Assembly (NCBI GenBank): GCA_037501455.1
Contig: CM074865.1
Location: 11,044,501-11,108,500, forward strand
Direction of reading: 5' to 3'
DNA length: 64,000 nt
Source of the DNA: Lantana camara
Lineage: Eukaryota > Streptophyta > Magnoliopsida > Lamiales > Verbenaceae
Position numbers and translations under genes: made by a program. Each line of letters opens with the position of its first letter. Position 1 is the first letter of the stretch. Shown here one piece after another: positions 54,471 through 64,000 of the stretch. The notes beneath the pieces were generated by a model. It saw only the letters and a program-made list of their open reading frames with translations, ran no database searches and was not told where the DNA came from.

Positions 54471-57289
54471 TTATATGCATTTATTGTATTTTATTTCTCT
54501 GCCTTAATCTTGATATGAGCTTAATTAAGTCTAATTAAAACTTAATTTGTTTAATGAATGGGGTGGTTTAAGATTAAAAGAAATCAATATAAAAGGATCA
54601 AAAAATGCTGAAAACCACCACGACCAATGATTATAAGTCATGACCATAGTTGGGGATGACTCAACTGCCTGCTTACCTTGGTCAAATTATTTTTATTTTT
54701 TTGGTACAAGCTTACCTTGGTGAAATGTTGCGGCTGAGACTCCACTTTTTTGTATTTTGCTCCTACTTTATTCATTTGTGCGTCTCAAGAAATTATTAAT
54801 GATGGTTTAGAAGACTTTTTACCCACTTTTTTCCTTGAGATTCGTGTTTAGGTATTACAATTAGGTTTTATTAGCTTAATTAGTAAGGGAAAAAAGGGGG
54901 AATGGCTCCAGCAGTAGTAGAGGAGAACAGGGGAAGCAGCAGCTGAAGAGGAAGAAGAACAGGGGACGTTCTCCTGTGGAATTTTACAGCAAGCAATTCC
55001 TTTTCTTTCCTCCCTCTTACTTGCAATTTATGAACATCTTTCTAAAGTGATCTTATAGTAACATTTGTAGATAAACTTAGTAGCTGTTCTTTCTTCTTTG
55101 ACGTCGAATATCAGCTAGGTATTTTTGGTAATATGAACAATAGCTAATATACTCTATTCTAGTTGAGTTATTTCCTTAATACATGTGATAATTTATGAGT
55201 TCTAAATGTTTTATAACTTCTAATCCTTGATATATTGCATGCATCCGACATGATTGAAATGGGTTGTTGATGGATGATTAATTTGGTCAATTTACTGTCT
55301 TGAAACTCACCTATTAAACCGCATAATCTGAATTGATCCGTAATTGTCAATTTAAGTATGTTTAGGGTTAACTATCATAAAGGTTTATGTTCATTTGTTT
55401 CAATATGATAGAGTGGATACATAATAATCTAAACAATACGAGCTTGCAAGTTTGTTGACTAGTATCGGTGTCCTTTTTGTGATTAATGTTGCCTTTAAAT
55501 TAAATCTTAAATTAAATGTTGGGATCGTATCTACGTGGTTGTTTATTAATTAAGAAGTTGGTTAAATCTCGTATCTTTGTCACCAAATAAGTTAGAAAGG
55601 ACTAGGTGTTCAGACTTGGTTGACATTATAGACGGCCTATCATTGGATTTGAAGTTATTATTGCATCAATGATCAGGTTACAAATATAAATCGAGAAAAT
55701 AACTTGATTAAAGTTTTATTTCCATAATTACTTTAAATTTATGTTCTTTAGTTAGTTATTTAAATTCAACTTATTATTTACTTTTCATTTTAATTTATGT
55801 TCACCTCCTGGCCCCATTTTGTAATTGTTGTTTTAGTTTCTTGGCTTTTGGAGATTAATAGAACCATTCGGTTCTTGTGAGATCGATCCTTTACCACTAT
55901 ATGTAATTTATTGTGTTTAGTTGTTTAAAATTTTAATTGGTGGATTCAACAGCCATCCATCCTCAAGCTTTTTATAAACAAAATTGAGCAAAATCGCATA
56001 AAAGTATCAAATTGTAAGCCAAGGGTTTTGAAGGTCCGATTCGTATAAGTTTTCGGTACAAAAATGGACTGCTACTTTACCGGCGATTGCAATTAAAATA
56101 ATAATCATTTTCAAATAGGATCTACCTACTTGTATGAGATATCAGAAAAACAAACTCTCTAATTATACACTCAGAAAAGCATTCATGTTACATTTATTAT
56201 GTTAATTATTCTGTTCAACAGTGATGGAAATTTCGTCGCTACAATATATTAAATAAATATAAAAATTAAATACATTATCAAAAATGCAATTTCCGTTGCA
56301 TGTTGTCTTAATTATTTCGTAATTACAGACGACTAATTATTGATTAAAAATTAAAATAATCAAATTTTCTTTAGCAAAAAAATTTAATTGCTTAAGCATG
56401 GGCCATATCATAGCCTATGTACAAACAAGTAGAACCAAGGATAATTAAAGAATTTTCAACAATCTAGCCAACTAGGAAGAGAGCGTATACAATAATAAAT
56501 AATGAGAATTCAACAACTAATTTGTTGGACAAAGAATTTTAAATAAAAGCCACAAAACAAAAGGTGATCTAACACTAACATCCGAGAGATGATGCAAATG
56601 CATCAATCAACACTATTCAAAATATAATTTTTAATACATTTTTAAATCTAAAATAGTAGTTATGGCATTATTTTCTCTCAAGTTGCTAACCTCTCTTGCA
56701 TTTGAACCTTTTGTTATATTTGCAAGCACTTCGGCAACAACTATATTCTTCAGGTTTCATTTTTTGTTTTTGCAGGTGGTGCATTAATATTCCTTAAAAC
56801 TCCTAGATTTGGATAATTTGTCGGTTGGACTGGTGTTCTTACAGAACGAGAATTGAATGCAGTAGATCAAGACACAACTTTAGAGGGAGCTTCAACTCTT
56901 TGCATAAATCTTGACACAGCTCTTGAAACAGAACAGTATTTGATGGCATCTTCTGAACACTTGAATTCACACTCCTCTGCAAATCAAGAACTTGTACAGT
57001 AAGTTATTTATTCCAAATAATAGACCAGATTAATTTATCATATCACTTGGATCTGTGTAGCTGAAGTTATTGCACCCACATCAGAATAATTTGCTGTCTT
57101 ATTCCCTATATGATTTAATATAATTTTTATGTTAGCATTTATTCAAATAAAAATCCAATATAGATAATGATTAATGAACTTACATTGTAAAAGTTGGATT
57201 GTGGATGAGTTGAATTCTTGCATCCTTTTTTTGTTGTGATCCAAACCTAGATAATGGGTCAACCCTTTGTGGTACTACGCTCTTCTAAC
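54471..57289. other. AT-rich DNA without recognised genes
   Basis: The part 54476-55951 begins TGCATTTATTG and ends GGTGGATTCAACA and might be a decayed LTR, but its flanks do not match. A weak LINE RT-like reading lies near 55950-56080. 56080-57289 shows nothing recognisable. Confidence 0.4.
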
Positions 57290-57642
57290 GAGGAACTTGT
57301 ATTTTTTATATACCAATTCATCTTAATTTGTAATTTTGGTATAAAAAATTTTTGGGTGAAAAAATTAACGTTTACAATAAAAATTTGCAATTTCATTATT
57401 TGACCCGAATAGATATGACTCGCCGAAGAACTCACCCGGATCTCGACGTGTCCGTTGAAGAATTTGCCACGAAATGGGTTTTGTGAGTTTGAGTGGGTTT
57501 TTCGGTGGGTCATATCTATTCAAATCAAATAATGCATGAAATTGTACACTTTTATAATTATGGGCTAATTTCTTCATTGAAAAATCTTTTATACTAAAAT
57601 TGCGATTTAGGATGAGTTGATACACAAATTGCAATTTCCTCC
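57290..57642. mobile_element. Mutator-type MITE with long inverted repeats
   Basis: 353 bp. The two halves are inverted copies over most of their length (GAGGAACTTG...CCAATTCATC left; complement GGAGGAAATTG...CAACTCATC right; central ATTTGACCCGAATAGATATGAC against GGTCATATCTATTCAAAT). Flanks TCTTCTAAC (57281-57289) and TTTTCTAAC (57643-57651) agree in eight of nine bases, the length expected for Mutator-like elements. No coding capacity. Confidence 0.75.
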
Positions 57643-57788
57643 TTTTCTAACTCTGAAGGACCTTTCCTTCTAAACTTTTTAGTCTTCTATGTTTCTTTTG
57701 TACTTAGGAGCAGCAAGAGGCTCATATGAGGTATTGAAAAAAGAAATAAATAAATAAAATAAAATAAAACTATTTATATCGTACCCCA

Positions 57789-58392
57789 GTGTTAGGTGAA
57801 ATGGGCAAAAAAAACCCATGTGTTACAAAAATTACCACAAAAACCCTTGTGTTTTCAAAATTTTTGCATGACGAACCCTGAAAAATTTTGGTGTTGGACA
57901 AGTGCTAAAAGCGCAACTAGAAAACTAATTTTCTCTATTTATTGGAAGTGAAATAATTAATTTACCATTTATATTCTGATATATATCATCTCACTTCTCT
58001 TTATATACGCATTTTTATACTTGTTTATTGAGTTATTCATGCAATTTTTATTTTGTACAGGGTCTCTGTGCATATCAAAAATTATTGAATATATATTTGT
58101 TTATAGAGTTTTTCATGTAATTTTATTTTGTACAGAGTCTTGGTGCATATAAAAAAGTATTGAGCAATATAAAGAGATGTAAGATAATGTATATCAAAAT
58201 ATAAAAGGATAAATTAGTCATTTTACATCCAATAAATAGAGAAAATTAGTGTTCTAGTCGCTCTTTGCACGTTCCAACACCAAAATTTTTCTGGGTTCAC
58301 CATGCAAATATTTTGAAAACATTGAATTTTTTGTGTTAATTTTTATAACACATGTTTTTTTTTTTTTTTTTTTTGTCCGTTTCACTTAACAC
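57789..58392. repeat. Foldback element with about 200-bp inverted arms
   Basis: The left arm (GTGTTAGGTGAAATGGGCAAAAAA...AACTAATTTTCTCTATTTATTGGA) is repeated inverted on the right (58200-58392) with scattered changes. The loop holds a 76-bp-period tandem repeat. Target duplications could not be settled. A non-autonomous DNA transposon is likely. Confidence 0.65.
58021..58165. repeat. Tandem repeat, 76-bp period, in the foldback loop
   Basis: Two copies starting TTGTTTATTGAG (58021) and TTGTTTATAGAG (58097), each with ATTTTGTACAGRGTCTBKGTGCATAT. Confidence 0.7.
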
Positions 58393-59131
58393 AAGAGTGA
58401 ATTATGTAAAAACCCAAAAAAAAAAAAAGAAATTCTATATTTACGGTAGCAATAATATACCTAAAAATAGATGAAATAAGAACCTGCAAGCACAAATATT
58501 CTCTAATAAAGGCTTTCATTGTTGCTCGAACGGGTATCTGAAGCAGCTTCACACCTTTACGGTAACATTAAAATGTCTCGAATTGCAAGCATATAGTTTC
58601 AAAGGTTTTTGAACTTTTCATGGCTATGCTTTCTATGTTTTTGTGTTACTAAGGGAGGGAAATAGAGAGATCTCGAAAGTAAATTAAAGGAATTATTTGC
58701 TTTAGTGAAAACGGTACGAAAGGAATATCACTCTCTTTTTAAGACTGAAATAGAGATAAGGGGGGCGATGAACCAAGGTGGACTCACAAATTAAAATTTT
58801 TTGGGTAATATAATCTTTCAATTTTCTTTTTGTTTTTTATAATAAAAGGCCCTTGGTGCCAACGCCAACTGAGAAAGCAACATTACCAAATCAAAAATTA
58901 AAAAATAGTAAACGCACGGGTAATTCTAATTTAATCCTAACTCGATCAAATCAGTCTGATAAGGAGTGATCATTTCACATTTATCTTGTGATTAATAGAA
59001 AAATTTAGGAAGAGTGACAAATGAAATGATAAATGTAATACACTTGCCTTTTAATTGGTTTGCAAATCGAGTTTAAACTAGAATTTTCCTAAATAAGCAC
59101 AAGGACATAGATATAGAGGCTATACGTATTA
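58393..59131. other. Upstream region of the DUF247 gene
   Basis: AT-rich, with no ORF. No clear TATA box was found in the last 100 bases; CTAAATAAG at 59090 is a weak candidate. The DUF247 promoter probably lies here, bounded on the left by the foldback element. Confidence 0.4.
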
Positions 59132-60544
59132 ATGGCAAGCTTCTCAACCCCCAGGGAAGACGATAAAAGCAGACAAGAGGTGACAAATGTTGCTGATGAG
59201 CAAACCGGCGGCGGCCACTCCACCGTCGATATCCCATCTGAAACCACGGAATTGGATTTCGGACGGCCGGGAACGCTGCACAGAGTTCCAGCACAATTGC
59301 GAGCAAACAAGGAACATCTTTATGCTCCGGTCGTTCTCCCGCTGGGCCCATACCACCACCACGACCACCGGTTTGGTCAGGCAGAGAAACTTAAAAATGA
59401 GGTCGTCAATATTAAGTTGCAGGACGAAAACGACCATGACTTCGCCCGCAGCGAGTTTCTGAAGCGTGCACAAGAAATCAGAAACTTCTACGGGGTCCTG
59501 GGAGGTTACGATGACGAGGCATTGGCTGAGATGATGCTCCGTGATGCATGCTTTGTTGTATACTACATGGAGTCATTTGATAATATTGAATTTCATGATC
59601 ATATAAATCGCCGCCTTGGATTTTCCGGAAGTGTATTCCTGCGGCGTGATTTGCAAATGTTGGAGAATCAGGTTCCATTATGGGCAATCAAGCTCTTAAT
59701 CAAACTAACATTATTCAAGGGCGTTGATGATAATCATGTGGACCGATTTGTTTGGACTTCTGCTGATCCTGATCGGTTCTCGGATCCATTTGTTGTGGGA
59801 GGAGTTCGTCCTTGGGAAGATGACAAAGAACAAGAACCTCTTCACCTTCTAGAACTCCACCGTACAATTCGTATCAAACCGCGGAGCAATGGTATTAATG
59901 GATCAAGAAATTGGGTTTTTGGTAATATATTCAATAATCTGAAATGGAAAAGCTGTTGTACGGATCACAACTATACTTTAAATATCTCGGACTTGGACCA
60001 CCCGGCTCGTTCCGTGATGTATCTGAAAGCAAAGGGTATTCATGTCCTCCCAAGTTCCAAATGCTTAGCAGACATCAGATTCGAGTCCAATTGGTTCTTC
60101 GGGGAACTGCTGCTTCCCACTCTCTTTATCGATAACGGTAGCAAGGTGCTCTTCTCCAATCTAATTGCCTTTGAAATGTCCCCAGAAACTAAGACAAAAT
60201 GTGAGGTCATCACGTACATTAATTTCATGCAATCGCTGATCGAGAGCCCTAAGGACGTCAAAGAGTTGCGGGAAAAGGGCGTGCTCAAGTCTTCCATGAA
60301 TGATGAGCAAGTGATGAATACATTCAAAGAATTTGACAATTACGGATTGGATAACATTTTCCTATTTAATGATGTGAAGATGAAGATTGACTGGCATTGT
60401 AGCAGCAAGGCAAAGACATGGATGGCTGAGCTGGGTTACACGTACTTTCGTAACCCCTGGTCTGCGCTTGCTCTCTTCAGTGCTGCTATTCTCTTGTGCC
60501 TCACCTTTCTTCAGACCATCTATACCATGAAGTCTGCTAAATGA
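59132..60544 (+). CDS. DUF247 (UPF0481) family protein, intact
   Basis: 470 residues in one exon, with no break, typical of the plant DUF247 family. Family motifs in order: LHRVPAQLR (about residues 49-57), YAPVVLPLGPYH (64-75), GGYDDEALAEMMLRDACFVV (124-143), DLQMLENQVPLWAIKLL (173-189), LLPTLFIDNGSKVLFSNLIAFE (327-348), VKELREKGVL (376-385), and the Arg-Asn-Pro-Trp motif before a single C-terminal membrane segment (about 443-465). It is probably an integral membrane protein with the long N-terminal part in the cytoplasm or outside; the topology is not shown by the sequence. DUF247 proteins act as male determinants at the S and Z self-incompatibility loci of grasses; most eudicot members have no known role. 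The ATG at 59132 gives the usual N-terminus. It is the only intact cellular gene in the window. Confidence 0.9.
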   Translation: MASFSTPREDDKSRQEVTNVADEQTGGGHSTVDIPSETTELDFGRPGTLHRVPAQLRANKEHLYAPVVLPLGPYHHHDHRFGQAEKLKNEVVNIKLQDENDHDFARSEFLKRAQEIRNFYGVLGGYDDEALAEMMLRDACFVVYYMESFDNIEFHDHINRRLGFSGSVFLRRDLQMLENQVPLWAIKLLIKLTLFKGVDDNHVDRFVWTSADPDRFSDPFVVGGVRPWEDDKEQEPLHLLELHRTIRIKPRSNGINGSRNWVFGNIFNNLKWKSCCTDHNYTLNISDLDHPARSVMYLKAKGIHVLPSSKCLADIRFESNWFFGELLLPTLFIDNGSKVLFSNLIAFEMSPETKTKCEVITYINFMQSLIESPKDVKELREKGVLKSSMNDEQVMNTFKEFDNYGLDNIFLFNDVKMKIDWHCSSKAKTWMAELGYTYFRNPWSALALFSAAILLCLTFLQTIYTMKSAK

Positions 60545-61023
60545 AAAGGATATGTATGTTTTGTAATAATAATGATAATCAATATCAGTTTGACAGTTTT
60601 ACCTACTCTTCCTGCAATTATATAGAGTTAATAACATTTTACCCCATTGTATTATATTAAATTGGCAGAGAACCCCCTAGGAAACAAAAATTTCCAAAAC
60701 AGCTCCTTCTATTTTTAAAAAAAGGTCTCACTGCCTCCTTCGACAATTTTGAATAGTTTTCAGCATGGAAAAGACAACCTTACCCTTTCATAAATTACAC
60801 CTCGTTTCATCAGTTTTCAAAAAGGAGACACTGAAACATTCAATTGCATTTTCATTTTTTTCCCTCCTAAACATAAACCCTACTTGCGAGATTATGTAAA
60901 ATTGGGTGATACTTGGATTGCGACAACTCAAGAACATCTTAAAGTTCAGGACGTTACGGTATGTTTAGGAAGTTTATATGTCAGTGTAATTTTCCCCATT
61001 TTTACTAGTTCTTTAACGGGTTC
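60545..61023. other. Region after DUF247
   Basis: Contains the 3' UTR, with AATAATAATGATAATCAAT near 60566-60584 as a possible poly(A) region. The ORF at 60884-61078 runs into the copia LTR and is not supported. Confidence 0.5.
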
Positions 61024-61184
61024 TGTTAAAGCATCTAGGGAAGAAAAGATTTGTATTGAATTCATTGTGTTATGCTAAAGAAGATACAGGGGAGGTATAT
61101 TTATCCTACTAAATCCCTACAAGTCAGGGATTATAGAATCTGTAATAAAGGAAAAATCACCTAATTAAGGTATATTTCCTAACA
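61024..61184 (-). repeat. 3' LTR of element F
   Basis: 161 bp; on the - strand TGTTAGGAAATATACC...GATGCTTTAACA. The right partner is outside the window; the left flank is GGTTC. Confidence 0.75.
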
Positions 61185-61196
61185 CTCCCCCTAAAG
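61185..61196 (-). other. Polypurine tract of element F
   Basis: On the - strand CTTTAGGGGGAG directly before the LTR. Confidence 0.75.
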
Positions 61197-61219
61197 CTAT
61201 GTAATCGGATTCCAGATTC

Positions 61220-62800
61220 TTAGCTTGTCCAAAGTTGTCTTGAACACCTGTCCTGTAACAGCTTTCGTGAGAATGTCGGCCAGCCGATCTTCAGGCTTAA
61301 CGAACGGAAGCTCAATGGTGTCTCTTCTAATTTTTTCTTTATGAAGTGTCGGTCAACTTCCACGTGCTTAATTCTGTCATGTTGTATCGGGTTTTCAGAA
61401 ATGCTGATTGCGGCCTTATCGTCACATTTTAACCGCCCGGGCTCCCTTAGAGCCATCCCAATCTTTGTCATTAGTTTCCTTACCCAGATGATTTATGTTA
61501 CAGCTTTTGCAATTCCCCTGAATTCTGCTTCGGCGCTAGAGAGAGCTACTACTTTCCGTTTCTTACTCCCCCAAGTAACTACGTTTTCTCCAACAAGGGT
61601 AAAGAACCCTGATGTGGATCGTCTGTCGTTCGGATTGCCAGCCCAGTCAACATCAGTGTATGCCTCAATTTCCAAGTGTCCATGCCTTGCAAACATAATC
61701 CCACTCTCTATGGAGCTTTTCAAGCACCGGAGTATTCTTATTACTGCTTCCATATGGTCTTTCTGAGGTCGGTGCATGAACTGACTAACTACTCCCACTG
61801 CTTAGTCGATGTCTGGTCTAGTGTGGGATAAGTAAATCATCTTTCCAACCAGTCGCTGATATTGTTCCCTTTCAGCGAGCTCTCCATCCTCATGTAACTT
61901 GAGCCTGTGATTTACCTGAATTGGGGTTTCAACGGGTTTGCAATCCAGTAGCCCAGTTTCTGCTAGTAGGTCTAGAATATACTTTTTCTGTGAGATAAAA
62001 ATTCCTTGTTTAGATCGCATCACCTCTATCCCCAAGAAGTACTTCAAGCACCCTAGATCCTTCATTTCGAACTCCTTAGACAGGTTTTTCTTTAGTTGTT
62101 TTATTTCTTCCTCATCGCTCCCGGTGATGATCATGTCATCCACATAGATGATCAAAAATGTTATCATGCTTCACCGGGTCTTTAAGAACAGGGTGTGATC
62201 TGAGTTGCTTTGCATGTACCCGTACTTCTTCATGGCTACTATAAATCTCCCGAACCATGCACGAGGGGATTGCTTGAGCCCATACAACGCTTTCTTTAGT
62301 CTGCACGCCTCATTTGTCCCAAAATTCTGAGAAAAATCCGGAGGGGTCTCCATATATACCTCGTCTGTCAGTTCTCCATGCAGGAAGGCATTTTTTATGT
62401 CGAACTGATGTAGTGGTCAGTCTCGGTTTGCTGCTACTGAGAGAAGAACTCGCACTGTATCAATCTTTACCACAGGCGAGAATGTCTCAGAGTAGTCAAT
62501 CCCATATATCTGGGTGTATCCCTTTGCCACGAGACGTGCTTTGTATCTTTCCACCGTTCCATCTGCCTTATATTTGATGGTGAACACCCACTTGCACCCC
62601 ACTGGTCTCGTGCCTAGGGGTAGTTCACACTTCTCCCACGTTTTATTCTTTTCCAGTGCATCCATTTCAACGAACATGGCCATTCTCCATTCCTCTATTT
62701 TCATGGCTTCTTGTGCTGTACTCGGGATCTGTTCTTTGTAAAGATAATTCAGAAAAGCTTTAGCCATGTCAGACATGTTTCCCTTCACCATATTACACAC
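61220..62800 (-). pseudogene. Element F reverse transcriptase and RNase H, broken
   Basis: RT begins in 62800-62417 ([39 protein letters not shown]) and continues in 62353-62171 (KALYGLKQSPRAWFGRF). The YVDDMIITGSDEEE catalytic motif is in 62167-61802. RNase H follows: AYTDVDWAGNP (Asp), ALSSAEAEFRGIAKA (Glu), CDDKAAISISENP (Asp) and HVEVDRHFIKKK. Stops at about 62414-62416 (a Trp position), 62168-62170 and 61799-61801 split the chain, and the RNase H end is frameshifted near 61330. The catalytic residues are kept. Confidence 0.88.
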
Positions 62801-63135
62801 AGGATATCGAGAAGTTCGTGATATCCGTTCGGGTGAATATCGATGTGGGGAACTCCCCTGGTACTTCTCTGTGGCAGAGTATACCTGTGACCTTCTACAC
62901 TATCTGAGACAGGGTTAATTGTATCTGGAACAAGATCACTATCAGAAATTGAAGGAGAAGGGATCGAATCTGTTACCTCAGCTTGGACTTCATGCGGAGG
63001 AGAATGATTGGTGGTGGTACTGAGCTGGATGTTTTCAGGGACGGACGGAGAAAGAGGACCAGAATCAATGGGAAGACCAGAGTCTAAAACAAAATCATTG
63101 AGAAGACCAGAATCTGAGTCAACTGAGTCATTGAG
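62801..63135. other. Element F linker between integrase and RT
   Basis: The variable region typical of copia polyproteins, Ser/Pro/Asp-rich when read on the - strand (PHEVQAEVTDSIPSPS-like), with stops. No separate gene. Confidence 0.5.
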
Positions 63136-63969
63136 TCAACATAGAGAGTCACCTAAGTACTCCCCCTGAGAGCTATGTTGGGTCTGAAAGTAGTATTCTG
63201 ATTCCAAGAACTCACAATCCACAGTAACATGAAGCCGTCGAGTGATGGGTTTATAACACCGGTACCCCTTCTGATGAGGTGCATAGCCAACAAACACCCA
63301 TTTGATTGCACAGGTTTCTAGTTTGGTTCGTTCAGCTTTGGGAATGTGTACGAAGACTGAACATCCAAAGATTCTTGGTGGCGTGGTAAGGGATGGGGGT
63401 ATATCAGCTTGTGTTTGGAAGACTATCAGCGGTGTTTGGTGGGATAGGATTTTGGTGGGTAATCTGTTGGTGAGGTAGGTTGTTGTTGCTACTGCTTCGG
63501 GCCAAAAATGGTGGGGAACTTGTGACTCTGTCAAGAGGGCTCGAGTCATTTAGAGCAGGGTTCTATTTTTCCGCTCAGCAACCCCATTCTGTTGAGGTGT
63601 GTTTGGGCAAGTGGTTTGGTGGATAATACCCTGATTGGTTGTAAAGTCTCTCATTTTTTAGTTCACATACTCATGGTTATTGTCGAACCTGAATACTTTG
63701 ATCTTCCAATTAAATTGGGTTTGAACCATAGAAAAGAATGCCATAAATGTCTTACACACCTCTGATTTGTGCTGAAGAAAGTATATCCACGTCATACGAG
63801 AAAAGTCATCAATAAACAATACAAAATAGTGAAACCGATTCTGATTAGTAACCGGGGCAGGTCCCCAAACGTCTGAATGTACTAAAGAAAAAACAGATTC
63901 AACCCGAGTGTTTGTGGGTTTAAAAGAGATTCTATGACTTTTTGCAATTGAACAAGTCTGACATGACAA
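63136..63969 (-). pseudogene. Element F integrase, broken
   Basis: 63969-63658 contains SCQTCSIAKSHRISF and the core start VHSDVWGPAP (first Asp), FIDDFSRMTWIYFL and FRFDNNHEYVN (second Asp). The Glu lies in GVAERKNRTL near 63570, and 63549-63136 continues with PHHFWPEAVATTTYLTNRLP and the C-terminal domain GCSVFVHIP, WVFVGYAPHQKGYRCY. Stops occur at about 63655-63657 and 63550-63552. The catalytic triad is preserved. Confidence 0.86.
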
Positions 63970-64000
63970 ACTAAAATTTGAATTATTCTGAAACAGTGAA

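Larger units (their letters stand above)
61024..64000 (-). mobile_element. Element F: Ty1/copia retrotransposon, 3' part
   Basis: A short LTR (161 bp) and its polypurine tract at the left end show that the element is on the - strand; it runs off the window at 64000. Order on the - strand: integrase, linker, RT, RNase H, LTR, as in Ty1/copia. The short LTR suits the Ale/Retrofit group, but this is not proven. Each domain is readable but has isolated stops, so it is less decayed than D. Confidence 0.88.

Noticed and set aside
54476..55951. Possible LTR (TGCATTTATTG...GGATTCAACA)
   Set aside because: No matching flanking duplication (TTATA against GCCAT), no primer site, no second copy in the window.
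55950..56080. Weak LINE RT N-terminal reading on the - strand
   Set aside because: Only a loose resemblance with a frame change; not strong enough to extend the LINE or to call 54232-55950 an insertion.
59089..59473. ORFs on the - strand over the start of the DUF247 gene
   Set aside because: Shadows of the intact + strand gene without any domain.
60884..61078. 64-residue ORF after the DUF247 gene
   Set aside because: Runs into the copia LTR and has no recognisable domain.
1..64000. CRISPR arrays, operons, integrons or prophage
   Set aside because: No regularly spaced short repeats with spacers and no bacterial gene organisation; the sequence is plant nuclear DNA.

Overview
The window is nuclear DNA of a flowering plant, most likely a eudicot. 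It is AT-rich and contains plant-type Ty3/gypsy, Ty1/copia, LINE, Harbinger, Mutator and CACTA remains, with one intact plant-specific DUF247 gene. There are no operons, ribosome-binding sites or phage-like genes. The species cannot be named from the sequence. Almost everything from 1 to 52 kb is a nest of LTR retrotransposons. The right end (52-64 kb) is lower-density DNA with gene remains, small DNA transposons, the DUF247 gene and the edge of another copia element.

Layout. Element A (1-7736, + strand) is the 3' part of a Tat-lineage gypsy element: degraded RT/RNase H/integrase, then a gene on the opposite strand, a polypurine tract and the 3' LTR. A 928-bp spacer (7737-8664) holds a CACTA-like end. 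Element B (8665-37906, - strand) is a complete copy of the same family, flanked by AAAGT target duplications. It is split twice: by element C (13896-21091, - strand, Athila-like, gag and protease only, TTAAC duplications) and by element D (25822-35431, + strand, copia, GGGCA duplications). A second long-LTR element E (39905-51358, + strand) has about 3-kb LTRs and no recognisable coding region. It contains a 1.9-kb Harbinger element that keeps only a Myb/SANT-like ORF. E itself sits in an older LTR-like sequence.

Right end. A LINE relic (about 52570-54231, - strand) abuts a broken lipid-transfer-protein gene fragment (54238-54470). Further right are a Mutator-type MITE (57290-57642), a 0.6-kb foldback (57789-58392), the intact DUF247 gene (59132-60544) and a copia element on the - strand (61024-64000, cut by the window edge).

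The most notable system is the antisense gene of elements A and B. It has three exons, GT-AG introns of 126 and 80 bp with the same lengths in both copies, a nuclear-localisation-like basic stretch, a domain of the 'putative gypsy type transposon' kind, a long coiled coil, and its own TATA box between the gene and the 3' LTR. Being antisense to the genomic RNA, its introns would not be removed during retrotransposition. Also notable is element D: its two LTRs are almost identical and carry a cluster of CACGTG/ACGTGGC motifs upstream of a TATA box, yet its pol region is badly decayed, so it appears to have been moved by another element's proteins.
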